Assembly: GCF_039655745.1 (NCBI RefSeq)
Contig: NZ_JBBYXI010000001.1
Span: forward strand, 868,001-932,000
Reading direction: 5' to 3'
DNA length: 64,000 nucleotides
Source of the DNA: Hohaiivirga grylli
Lineage (GTDB): Bacteria > Pseudomonadota > Alphaproteobacteria > Rhizobiales > Beijerinckiaceae
Shown here: positions 8,433 to 17,322 of the stretch, piece by piece
Position numbering within the stretch: position 1 is the stretch's first letter
Layout: every line of letters starts with the position of its first letter
Program-made: the position numbers and the translations under genes
Notes under the pieces: generated by a model
Database searches by the model: none
What the model was told of the DNA's origin: nothing
The model's input: only the letters and a program-made list of their open reading frames with translations

Positions 8433-9287
8433 CTATTGGTTTAGCAGTCTGCTTGATATTTCATTCACAATGTTACGGTTGAGGTAATGAGGCCCGTCGT
8501 ACAAATAGAGTTCATATCCTTGTAAAGCCTCTATCTGGGGTAAAAGTTCCGCGACGCTTGCAGGACGAAAACCGGCTGGGCCCATTGGTCGAAAAGCCTC
8601 AATGATTATGCGTAGCCTGTTTGCTCCCAGTTTTTTATATAAAGCATCAGCATACTGTCGAGCGACAGAGGCTTCGCGTGCATGGACGCCAACCCCATCC
8701 TGAAACAGAACTCCTACATTGCTAGGCAGCCAGCTGGTGAGCCAGTTTGTGAAATCCTTCGCCCCGATATTTGTGTTGTCATAGGCGCTAATCCATACCG
8801 GTTGTTTTAACCGAGAGAGTGCGGTTGCCATTTTGGGGGCATCATTCCATGTGGGATCAGCCTCTACAGGGAAATACCAGCCACGAATGTTAAGCGGTAA
8901 TGGAGTTGCCTGAATTTTTAGCGAAAGCTCGGTTAGCTCTTCAAGTTGCTGACGTGCTTCGGGCTCTTGAAAACGCCCGGCAAGGCCCATGATCACGCTT
9001 TGTGCCCAGGGTTGTCTTGCAATACGCTGCCAGTCAGGCAGGTGAGGGGCGAGGCTTAAACCTGTGTTTGGAATAAAGGCAATGTCATCGACGACGCTCC
9101 ACTGAACCAGAAGCTCTGTGATGCCAAGCTTATCCCAGTTGCCATCAATATCTATTGTTGCATTGTCAGGTTGCCATGCGATGCCTCTGATTTTAAAGGT
9201 GCTCGGGTTATGCTTGAGAAACCAGAAAAGGGCTGCCGCACCTGAAAGGCCAGCAAGAGAAGAGGCAAGCATCTGACGTCTGTTCAC
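8433..9287 (-). CDS. DUF4434-like periplasmic protein of the nfr operon (putative glycoside-hydrolase fold)
   Basis: A 284-residue protein starting MNRRQMLASS followed by a hydrophobic stretch: an N-terminal signal or anchor with a twin-arginine-like beginning. The rest alternates short hydrophobic strands and helices with motifs such as RGWYFPVEADPTW, WISAYDN and FQDGVGVHA, reminiscent of DUF4434 TIM-barrel proteins related to glycoside hydrolases. E. coli has a periplasmic protein of similar size (YbcH) next to nfrAB; this may be its counterpart, but that is inference. A role in trimming or releasing the polymer is plausible. It follows nfrA by 46 bp. Confidence 0.6.
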   Translation of the reverse strand: MNRRQMLASSLAGLSGAAALFWFLKHNPSTFKIRGIAWQPDNATIDIDGNWDKLGITELLVQWSVVDDIAFIPNTGLSLAPHLPDWQRIARQPWAQSVIMGLAGRFQEPEARQQLEELTELSLKIQATPLPLNIRGWYFPVEADPTWNDAPKMATALSRLKQPVWISAYDNTNIGAKDFTNWLTSWLPSNVGVLFQDGVGVHAREASVARQYADALYKKLGANRLRIIIEAFRPMGPAGFRPASVAELLPQIEALQGYELYLYDGPHYLNRNIVNEISSRLLNQ

Positions 9288-9333
9288 TCCTTATGCTCCT
9301 TTCTCTTTACTTTCGTGATGTGCCTTATGAGGG

Positions 9334-11358
9334 TCAGTAGGCTAAAGTTATGCCTGCAAAAACACCTTTGGCACGGTCATCTCCGGCAATTTTGAAACGG
9401 TACTGTACGTTGACATCCACATACGACATTGGCGCAACATATTTGTCTTCTCTAAACCAGTAACGGATGTTCAGGCCGGGGCCGGCACCTAAAGCTCCCT
9501 GGGTTGCAAGGGAACTGTCATAGCTTGCTCCCATTGCAACAAAAGGCGTGACAACAAGATTTCTGCTGATGCTGTCTATCCGAAAACTGTGACCGGCCCG
9601 TGCCTCAAGCGTGGCGATATTGATGTTGGTTTGTACGTAACGTCCTATTTCCGCGTAGAGCTGCCACATCCACCAGCTGGGGACATCAACCCGCAAATCA
9701 GTTCCACGGCCTTCAGAAAAGGCGATACGCAGCAGAACATCCTGACGGCTATGTTTGCCGATGGGGAACATCCTGCTTGCTTCGAAGATCAGATTATAAG
9801 TGGGGAATGGCTTCCACCGCGCACCGATGGCTCCCTGCATTGTTGAGAGACCTTTGGGGCCCTTGTTGTCACTCTGCAAGGTTGTAAATGTACGTGCAAA
9901 GATTTCAAAGATTGAACCGTTTCTGTAGCCAATCACAGGCGGTCGCCAGTAAATTTCCTGAATAGACTGAGTTGTGTTTCCGGTTGAAAGCGGAACGAAT
10001 GAAGAGCCGGGTGCGCTGCCAACACTGCCATAAATGATACTGCTGTAAGCGCCCCATGTGCGAACCATATCTGCTGTTTCACGACGCAGGCCGAAAGCGT
10101 ATTGCGGGTCTAGCGTAATCTCACCGGCTTCATGGGCATCTGTTGCACGCTTGAGATATTCGATGGCCTCTTGATTGTTGAACTGCTTCTTATTGGCGTA
10201 GGCCGCATCTATCAGCATTTTTCCTTTCAGCTGTCCCTGCTGGTCCAGTTTCTGGAAAAGTCTGCTTGCCGTTTCATTATCATCAACATGAGCTGCCAGA
10301 TAGGCAAGGTCTGTATCAGACATGTTTCGGAATTCATTATCGCGCGCCTGTGCAAATAATGTCTGTGCTTCTTTCTTTTTTCCGATATCAGCTAGAAGAC
10401 CAATCCGGGTGCTGAGTAGCGTATTGCGCTGGGCTGGTGTTGCGATACGATCGGCTTGGGCTAAAGCCTCTAAAGCTTCCTGTTTTCTGTTCAGACCAGC
10501 CAGGGCAAGGGCACGTCTTGTTAAAACATCATAGCTGTTTTCGTGTGCGAGGGGTTCGAGTACATCAAGGGTCTTTTGATAGTCCTTGGCGTTATTTGTA
10601 GAATCTGCAAGGGCCAGCAGGGCCAGACGTCGGTCTTTGTTTGTCGGGGCAAAACGCAGAGCTTCTGAAAAGTCTTGTATGGCAGCTTCCGAGTTGCCGG
10701 ATGCCTGTCTGATATACCCTCTTGTCCGCAACAATTCCCAGTCTTTGCCAAAACGGGAAATAGCTTTGTTGACCTGCTGTTCTGCTCGTGAATAGTTTTT
10801 GGCAGCCGAGAGTGAGTTGATCAGAAGTAATTGATAGTTTCGGTTGCCTGGGGCAAGGCTGGCAGCTTTTTCTGCTGATGCGATGGCAAGTTTCCAGTTT
10901 TTGCTATTATAGGCGCGGTATGCCTGATCTGCTGCCTGTGCAGCAGGATCGGCATAGGTTAGGGCGCCGCTAGAACCAGCCGGCCTATTAAGGCGTTCAA
11001 GTTCTTTGCGCAGTGATGGATCATTGGTTTCTGCCAGAAAGGTCTGCACCTGATCTGCCGCAGCCTTTTTTTGTCCAGACGCCTCCAGTGCCTGAATGAG
11101 AAGTACTTTCAGGCGCGTCACATCCGGACGCTGCCTTATAGCTTCGCGTACTTTCGTAATAGTCGTTGCATAATCTTTACGCTGGAAAGCGCTATAAGCT
11201 TCATTGGCAAGAGTATAAGCCGGACCACTTAAGGGAAGCTCTTCGGTTTGTTGAGCATAGGATGGCAATGACAGACACAGGAGAACAGCTGCAACGGCAC
11301 TGCTGTTTGCCCAGCTTGTCCGCTTCAGGTTCTTCTGTTGGGGTTCGCCTGTCCGCAT
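9334..11358 (-). CDS. nfrA: NfrA-like outer-membrane polysaccharide export protein
   Basis: A 674-residue protein with a cleavable signal peptide (LLCLSLPSYAQQ), about 380 residues of TPR-like helical repeats, and a C-terminal region of beta-rich sequence ending in FAGITLAY, with a terminal aromatic as in outer-membrane barrels. The C-terminal half (IYWRPPVIGYRNG, GAIGARWKPFP) resembles the NfrA C-terminal domain. In E. coli NfrA is the outer-membrane partner of NfrB and the receptor of phage N4; that protein is longer (about 990 residues), so this is a compact version. It starts four bases after the nfrB stop. Confidence 0.8.
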   Translation of the reverse strand: MRTGEPQQKNLKRTSWANSSAVAAVLLCLSLPSYAQQTEELPLSGPAYTLANEAYSAFQRKDYATTITKVREAIRQRPDVTRLKVLLIQALEASGQKKAAADQVQTFLAETNDPSLRKELERLNRPAGSSGALTYADPAAQAADQAYRAYNSKNWKLAIASAEKAASLAPGNRNYQLLLINSLSAAKNYSRAEQQVNKAISRFGKDWELLRTRGYIRQASGNSEAAIQDFSEALRFAPTNKDRRLALLALADSTNNAKDYQKTLDVLEPLAHENSYDVLTRRALALAGLNRKQEALEALAQADRIATPAQRNTLLSTRIGLLADIGKKKEAQTLFAQARDNEFRNMSDTDLAYLAAHVDDNETASRLFQKLDQQGQLKGKMLIDAAYANKKQFNNQEAIEYLKRATDAHEAGEITLDPQYAFGLRRETADMVRTWGAYSSIIYGSVGSAPGSSFVPLSTGNTTQSIQEIYWRPPVIGYRNGSIFEIFARTFTTLQSDNKGPKGLSTMQGAIGARWKPFPTYNLIFEASRMFPIGKHSRQDVLLRIAFSEGRGTDLRVDVPSWWMWQLYAEIGRYVQTNINIATLEARAGHSFRIDSISRNLVVTPFVAMGASYDSSLATQGALGAGPGLNIRYWFREDKYVAPMSYVDVNVQYRFKIAGDDRAKGVFAGITLAY

Positions 11359-11362
11359 GTCT

Positions 11363-13492
11363 CTAGCTCACCAAATGTTCTCTGCGGCGCTGCTGCTCCT
11401 GAATGGCTTTTTGCAAAGCATCCGCAGTGATGACGCCCTTTGAAACAAGAAACTCACCGATTCTCCCATCTTTGTCGGGAGAATAAATTTCCATCTGTTT
11501 ATCGATATCTTCACGGTTGGCAAGAGCCATTTCGACCATGATATCGCCAAGTAATGGAACCTGCTGATTTCCCAGCTTCAGATCAGACGCTGCATTCTCG
11601 TTTCCTGCCGTTAAATATCTCAGACCTGCAACGAGCTCACTCTCGGAGATGATCCGCTGTTCAGGGGTATAACCAAGCTCGGCTGTAATATGTTCCAAGA
11701 TTTTTGGATTTAAGGGCGCAATAACCCCTAAAATGACATGCTTTCCTTTTCCCTGTCCCAGAACGACAATACGTCCCCGAATGAGAATTTCTGCAGGCAG
11801 AATGTTGCGTCCTGATATAAGCTGTTTCTCGTCAACAACAGCCCGTTCCAGTGAAGACTGAAAAGCGATCGCTTCTGCCAGAGTCGTTTCATCAAGCCAG
11901 CCTTTACTGAGCAGGATACGTCCAAGTGGGGCGTAATGACGATTCTGGTCTTCCAGAGCCTGTGATAGCTTGGTTGGATCAATGGCATGCCATTCCACCA
12001 GAAGATCACCCAGACGGCGATGTTCCTTTTCTAACCCTTCTTCTGTTGGGAAATCATGCATCGTCTTGTCCCAGACAAGTTTTTTCCCAAGAATGAGATA
12101 GGATAGAAACTGTTTCCAGGCCCGGCACATGGCCATGAAGTTTACAAAGTTACCGACAATCATCCGTGGGATCGCCAGCAAGCCGTGTTCCCATCCAAAG
12201 TAGTTCGCCGTGAAGTAGACACGTTGCCCTGTGCGTAAAATAAGGGCAGCAAGACATATCCAGAAAACCCACTGTATCCAGCCATCAAAGGCGATCAGTG
12301 GTGGGTAGCGTGCCGTGATCCAGCCGCTGTTATAGGCCAGCTGAAACAGCATGAACTGAATAGCCAGAATATATGAAATAATGGCAATAAAGCAGGTTAC
12401 AACGCCTTTCCTGTCCCGCAGAAGCAGGTAGCGGTCTGCCAATGTTCCATGCCACCCAAAGTGCTCCCATCCCTGAAAACAGATACCCAAAGACCAGCGG
12501 GCTTTCTGTCGATAAGATGTTTTAAAAGTATTCGGGAAAAACTCACGAACGCACAAAGGCATCTTCACGGTGTATTCGCGTTCTGAGCCATAGCCAAACC
12601 ATGTCTGGCGTTTGACAATGTATGTAACCATGAAGCGGGCAATGATGGATTTCATGCCATGATTGGCCAGACGTACGCCAATATCATAATCTTCCGTGAG
12701 TGTCTGGGTATTAAAGGGCTGGTTGTCTGTCTCGCCGGCAAGGGTCAGCAATGCACGCCGTGAGAAGCAGGTTCCAACACCTGCTGAGGGCACCATTCCC
12801 GTCATGCTTTCACGGACAACGATATCCTTGCTATGCCACTCTGCAAATTCGTCCATGTACACGCCCGCAACGAGCTCATACCAATTGCGTTCAAGTGAAT
12901 TAACGGGAATCTGGATGAGATCTTTTCGTGGCAGCAGGTAATTGAAGAAGCGCAATTCAAGCGGATGTAGAACGTCTTCACTATCATGCAGGATAACACC
13001 GGCAAATGTGATGTTCCTGACCTTTTCCTGATGGAAGATCGACTGAACGATCCAGTTGAGACAGTCTGCTTTGCAGGTTGGCCCGTCATGGGGAACTTCA
13101 ACACGGATGAGCTGCTTGTAGCGTGATTTCATCCGCTCAACTTCATCGATTGTTGCCTGATCATTTTGGTATGTTCCGGCAAAAATCATATATGAGCGAT
13201 AATCAAGCGTATTGACCATCCGCTCAATCATTGGTGCGATGACATCATATTCCAGCCATGCGGGCAGCATGACAGCGATATACTGCTCCGGGCGTTCAAG
13301 CAGCTGCTCTGCCTGCAAGGGCTTGTAAATCCGCTCGACGGTCAGAGCGCGTCTGATACGTCTTACCCAGTACCAGAGATCAATAAACAGATCATCAAGG
13401 CTGGAAATAAGGATCAAAACAGCCATAGCGGCAATCGTATACTCGAGAGCCCGGTAGCAATCAGCTATGAAGAATGGCCAGTAAAGTGACAT
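11363..13492 (-). CDS. nfrB: NfrB-like processive glycosyltransferase with two MshEN c-di-GMP-binding modules
   Basis: A 709-residue inner-membrane synthase. An N-terminal hydrophobic segment (about 10-35) precedes a family 2 glycosyltransferase domain with the HDSED metal motif, the TED motif (TLTEDYDIG) and QKARW (the QxxRW motif of processive synthases), then several membrane helices (about 350-450). Residues 493-700 hold four 24-residue repeats of the MshEN type: RLGDLLVEWHAID... (493), PLGRILLSKGWLD... (522), LLGDIMVEMALAN... (647) and RIGEFLVSKGVIT... (677). MshEN modules bind c-di-GMP; E. coli NfrB is activated this way to make an N-acetylmannosamine-containing polymer. Repeats 1 and 3 deviate at the usual Gly. 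Located 33 bp after the BcsB-like gene. Confidence 0.88.
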   Translation of the reverse strand: MSLYWPFFIADCYRALEYTIAAMAVLILISSLDDLFIDLWYWVRRIRRALTVERIYKPLQAEQLLERPEQYIAVMLPAWLEYDVIAPMIERMVNTLDYRSYMIFAGTYQNDQATIDEVERMKSRYKQLIRVEVPHDGPTCKADCLNWIVQSIFHQEKVRNITFAGVILHDSEDVLHPLELRFFNYLLPRKDLIQIPVNSLERNWYELVAGVYMDEFAEWHSKDIVVRESMTGMVPSAGVGTCFSRRALLTLAGETDNQPFNTQTLTEDYDIGVRLANHGMKSIIARFMVTYIVKRQTWFGYGSEREYTVKMPLCVREFFPNTFKTSYRQKARWSLGICFQGWEHFGWHGTLADRYLLLRDRKGVVTCFIAIISYILAIQFMLFQLAYNSGWITARYPPLIAFDGWIQWVFWICLAALILRTGQRVYFTANYFGWEHGLLAIPRMIVGNFVNFMAMCRAWKQFLSYLILGKKLVWDKTMHDFPTEEGLEKEHRRLGDLLVEWHAIDPTKLSQALEDQNRHYAPLGRILLSKGWLDETTLAEAIAFQSSLERAVVDEKQLISGRNILPAEILIRGRIVVLGQGKGKHVILGVIAPLNPKILEHITAELGYTPEQRIISESELVAGLRYLTAGNENAASDLKLGNQQVPLLGDIMVEMALANREDIDKQMEIYSPDKDGRIGEFLVSKGVITADALQKAIQEQQRRREHLVS

Positions 13493-13525
13493 CTTTGTTT
13501 CCAGCTATATGATCCCGTACTCCTG

Positions 13526-15742
13526 TTATTCTTTGGCTTCTTTCCGGCGACGCACAGAGCGCGCCCGTAATAAAAGCAGGAGGAAACTGGCAACAACAAC
13601 AGCTGTTATCCATGGCAGATGTTTGAACCAGGAATATGGGTCGGCAAGTGACAGCGGATGTTCTTCATCCGTGGTGAAGAGATCGTCATCACTGTTTGTG
13701 TCAACTTGAGCAAGAAGTCCTTTTTTCCCAATGACAGCGATGGTTCCCCGACCCCACATGAATGGTTCATCAACTTTGAGGAAGTCACTGCCTACAGTTT
13801 TATAAATCAAACCCGGTTGTTTGGTGCCGGATGCAACCTGAACAACAGCCAGATTATTCAGACCTGTCACATCATACAGGACCGATCCATCTTTCTCTGT
13901 CAGAACAAGTCTGTCATTCTGGACATCAACGCGCTGGGTTAAGCCTTCAACAGCCGTATCGAAGGCAATGAATGGGCCTTCAGGCTTAACACTTTTAGCG
14001 CCGGTATCGGATGAAAGAGTAGCGGTTTGAGGAGCGATGCCGCTCACGGATGCTATGCGGATGAGACCCGGCAGGGATGTCGATGCTTCACTCATCCATT
14101 TCTGCGGAACAAAGAGTGTCGTATTGCCTGCAAGCTGGCCGATGAGGGTTGCAAATCCGTTGACCTCTGGTCCGGCTTTAATATTGAACCGGCTACTGGG
14201 AAGAACGGCAACGGGGTAAGCCTGCGGTCTTTCTTTGCAGCCGTTATAATATCGCTGACGTAAGAATTCTACGCGCAGCATATTACGAGGAAGTAAGGCA
14301 TAGGCCGGAATCCATGCTGTAAGCTTTTCCCGGTTTCCTTGTGCATTCATCTTCTTGGCGCCAAGGAGATAATCATTCAGATAAACTGCAACCACAGGAG
14401 AAACTTCTGAGGCTCCGGGTGAGACAACCAGATCAAGATCAACACTTCCGGGGACTTTTCCGGGGACGCCAACATCGGCTAGATCAAATGCAGCGTTCCA
14501 GCTTCCGCGCTCAATGATATCAAGCGTGTTGGATGTTGAGCCAAAAACGGATCGTGACAGATTGTCGGCACCGTTTGTTGGCCTGACAACTTTATTGGCA
14601 ATCAGGTTTGAAGTGACAGCAGTCTGCCTCCAGAAACGGTCAAACAAACCGGATGCTGCTCCGCCTGCCTGAGAACCAATCGTAATGGCATAACGTCCGG
14701 CAAGGGCGCCGAAATGAATGGCCTTGGAATTTGCAGCATCTTTGGTAGTCGGGATTGCTGAAAATTGGGATTTTCGTAAATCCGTAAATACTTTTTCTGC
14801 TTCAGGATCACGTGTCCGAACCTGATCTGCAAGGTTGCTGAAAGCTTGGTCAATCGCTGTGACAAGCGCGTCATCGACAAGGGCAATATCAGCTTGCCCG
14901 CCTGCCAGTGACATCAGTAAAAATGCCGCAGCTTCCTGCGGGCTGGATAACGTATGTGTATCACCAGATGACAAAGCTGCGAATGCGGGAATGGCAAGCA
15001 GCTCTTGAGGAATATTCAGCTCTGAAAGATCAACTGTATCACCCTGTTGGGGAATGCTGATAATGGAGACATCTTTGCCTGCACGTTCTAACGCGACACC
15101 GATGCGCCAGGCTGAATCGTAGCTGTCCTTGCTGAGGGATTTTCCTGAAATCAGAATTTTAACTGACTGTGGTAATGCCATCCATGCGGTGTACAGAGAA
15201 TTGATTTTTGAACTGTCAAAGCTGTAGCTGAGAGTCGTTGAAGGCATCACCTGAACGATGTTGCCGATGGCCAGCTCATCATGACAGACATTGTCATCAA
15301 TGATTGAGGACCATTTCAGACCCAGCCGGACAAAGCCATTAGGGCGAGGTGAGCCGTCAACACCTATACTGAGGCTGGCATCACCATTGTCGCCTGAGAG
15401 TGAACGTGAAGAAACGGCATAACCATCAAGAGAGACAATGAATGTGGTTCTGCCGCCTTCAGGGCGCATGTAATGGCTATCAAGCGCCAAAGATGCATCA
15501 ATCAGTGGAACATCCGGAGGAACGGGAAGGTAAAACTCTTTTGTTGAATCCTGAACATTCAGGCCAATTGGTTGTCTGATACCAACCTGCTTGAGATCAA
15601 TCTGCCGTGAGACAATAGGATTGGACAGGAGTTTCTTAAAAGTATCTGCGATTTCTCCTGCAACGGCTTGCCCGTTTACTGATGTCAGCAGGAACAGGCT
15701 CCAGACTATAGAAATGGCGGCGTTGGATGGTTTCAAACGCAT
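13526..15742 (-). CDS. BcsB-like periplasmic subunit of a polysaccharide synthase
   Basis: About 738 residues: signal peptide, a long periplasmic region made of alternating carbohydrate-binding-like and flavodoxin-like segments as in cellulose synthase subunit BcsB, and one C-terminal transmembrane helix (ITAVVVASFLLLLL) followed by a basic cytoplasmic tail. This is the BcsB topology, in which the tail helix packs against the synthase and the periplasmic domain guides the polymer. E. coli nfrAB lacks such a gene, so the module is expanded. Start ATG at 15742 has GGAGTTTGAGAG before it; an ATG at 15796 would add 18 residues but lacks a ribosome binding site. Confidence 0.75.
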   Translation of the reverse strand: MRLKPSNAAISIVWSLFLLTSVNGQAVAGEIADTFKKLLSNPIVSRQIDLKQVGIRQPIGLNVQDSTKEFYLPVPPDVPLIDASLALDSHYMRPEGGRTTFIVSLDGYAVSSRSLSGDNGDASLSIGVDGSPRPNGFVRLGLKWSSIIDDNVCHDELAIGNIVQVMPSTTLSYSFDSSKINSLYTAWMALPQSVKILISGKSLSKDSYDSAWRIGVALERAGKDVSIISIPQQGDTVDLSELNIPQELLAIPAFAALSSGDTHTLSSPQEAAAFLLMSLAGGQADIALVDDALVTAIDQAFSNLADQVRTRDPEAEKVFTDLRKSQFSAIPTTKDAANSKAIHFGALAGRYAITIGSQAGGAASGLFDRFWRQTAVTSNLIANKVVRPTNGADNLSRSVFGSTSNTLDIIERGSWNAAFDLADVGVPGKVPGSVDLDLVVSPGASEVSPVVAVYLNDYLLGAKKMNAQGNREKLTAWIPAYALLPRNMLRVEFLRQRYYNGCKERPQAYPVAVLPSSRFNIKAGPEVNGFATLIGQLAGNTTLFVPQKWMSEASTSLPGLIRIASVSGIAPQTATLSSDTGAKSVKPEGPFIAFDTAVEGLTQRVDVQNDRLVLTEKDGSVLYDVTGLNNLAVVQVASGTKQPGLIYKTVGSDFLKVDEPFMWGRGTIAVIGKKGLLAQVDTNSDDDLFTTDEEHPLSLADPYSWFKHLPWITAVVVASFLLLLLRARSVRRRKEAKE

Positions 15743-15812
15743 ATCTCTCAAACTCCAACTCATACACACAGTTTTAAGAACAGGATACAATTTCATTGGT
15801 TGCCGGTGGGGG

Positions 15813-16946
15813 CTATGGGATAAATTGCTTGAAAGGCTCTCCTAAAAGAGAGGAGACGATGCGCTGTGATGCCTTTCCATCTCCATAAGGATTGATTTTT
15901 CTGGCAAAGCTTGCGTAGTGATTTTTATCATCCAGCAGCTGATTAACATTCTCGATAATCTGCTTTTTGTCGGTTCCAACCAGCTTTACGCAACCGGCCG
16001 CCACAGCTTCTGGTCGTTCAGTGACATCACGCATAACGAGCACAGGCTTACCAAGAGATGGGGCCTCTTCCTGTACGCCGCCGGAGTCCGTCAAAATGAT
16101 ATCCGAACGCTGCATCAGATAAACAAACAGCAGGTAATCCAGAGGCTTGATCAGATGTACATTATGGCATCCTGCGAGAGATTCTCGGACAGGGCCGTCC
16201 ACATTGGGGTTAAGGTGAACGGGGTATACAATATCAATATCCGGGCGTTTGGAGAGCTCGGCAAGAGCCTTGCATATATTGCTGAAGCCATCCCCGAAAC
16301 TTTCCCTGCGGTGTCCTGTGACGAGTAGCAGACGGTTTTTAGGGTTGATGAATGAAAACTGCTCATCAAGCTGGCTCTTTAACACTGGGTCATTGGCAAT
16401 CTTGTCGACTGTCAGAAACAGGGCATCAATCACAGTATTACCAGTAATTATAATTTCGCCGTTCAGTTTTTCCTGTTTAAGATTTTGCGCAGACTGCTCG
16501 GTCGGAGCAAAGAGTTTGGTTGAAACAACATCCAAAACCCGCCTGTTCATTTCTTCCGGCCAGGGCCGTGTTACGTCATAGGTTCTGAGACCCGCTTCCA
16601 CATGCCCGATCTTGATACCGCGATGGAAGGCTGCAAGGCCAGCTGCCATTGCTGTTGTGGTATCGCCGTGAGCGAGGATCATATCAGGGTTGGTGTCTGC
16701 CAGAATTGTATCAAGTTTATCGATAACGCGGGTTGTGAGGCCATTCAGTCCTTGATTGGGTCTCATGACGGCAAGGTCATAATCAGGATGGATGTCAAAT
16801 AGTTCCAGAACCTGAGTGAGCATTTCACGGTGCTGGCCTGTGACACAGATATGGGAGTGAATGCCTGACTCTTTGGCCAGTGCTTTTACGACGGGAGCCA
16901 TCTTCACAGCTTCTGGTCGTGTACCAAAAATAGAGAGAACACGCAT
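15813..16946 (-). CDS. wecB: UDP-N-acetylglucosamine 2-epimerase (non-hydrolysing)
   Basis: Cytoplasmic enzyme interconverting UDP-GlcNAc and UDP-ManNAc; 377 residues, normal length. Motifs: FGTRPEAVKMAPVV at the N terminus, HGDTTT, HVEAGLRT, GHRRESFG, and DSGGVQEEAPSLG with the RPEA segment near the C terminus. The ATG at 16946 follows AGGGACGACT; a longer frame would begin at a TTG at 16961. As first gene of the nfr operon it should supply UDP-ManNAc to the synthase, consistent with the E. coli Nfr polymer, which needs WecB. Confidence 0.95.
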   Translation of the reverse strand: MRVLSIFGTRPEAVKMAPVVKALAKESGIHSHICVTGQHREMLTQVLELFDIHPDYDLAVMRPNQGLNGLTTRVIDKLDTILADTNPDMILAHGDTTTAMAAGLAAFHRGIKIGHVEAGLRTYDVTRPWPEEMNRRVLDVVSTKLFAPTEQSAQNLKQEKLNGEIIITGNTVIDALFLTVDKIANDPVLKSQLDEQFSFINPKNRLLLVTGHRRESFGDGFSNICKALAELSKRPDIDIVYPVHLNPNVDGPVRESLAGCHNVHLIKPLDYLLFVYLMQRSDIILTDSGGVQEEAPSLGKPVLVMRDVTERPEAVAAGCVKLVGTDKKQIIENVNQLLDDKNHYASFARKINPYGDGKASQRIVSSLLGEPFKQFIP

Positions 16947-17322
16947 AGTCGTCCCTGCCAATCAAACGCTGAGGTTACCAAGGCTATTGTGGAGCATATA
17001 GTATTCTGTTCTACAAAATCCAGATAAATATATATATTTATTTTTGCAATATTTTTCAGTGTCTTATAAGAGAATAATTTACTTCAAGAGTGGCTGTGTA
17101 CAGATTAAAAATGAGGCCTCTTGGCTCAATTACATGAAAGTGAAGATGATACGTCTTCTAAAATTATTAAAGAGATTGTTGGAAAACGGCCAGACGTTAA
17201 TAATTCATTAACCTTTACAGGAAGTAAATAAAGACACAGATTGTTATAAGCCGTCATGTGCGTATTGATGGAAGGTGTTGCCGATTTTTTAGGATATCTC
17301 GGAAGCACTTGCTGGAGCCGTA
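16947..17322. other. Intergenic region between divergent wecB operon and PdhS-like kinase
   Basis: About 375 bases, AT-rich, with a run of alternating TA near 17030-17045. Both the minus-strand polysaccharide operon and the plus-strand kinase must be transcribed from here. I could not pick out a convincing promoter or operator and see no gene; reading frames here are short and lack family features. Confidence 0.5.

Noticed and set aside
15918..16328. A 136-codon plus-strand frame opposite wecB
   Set aside because: Lies wholly inside wecB, without a start signal or recognisable domain.
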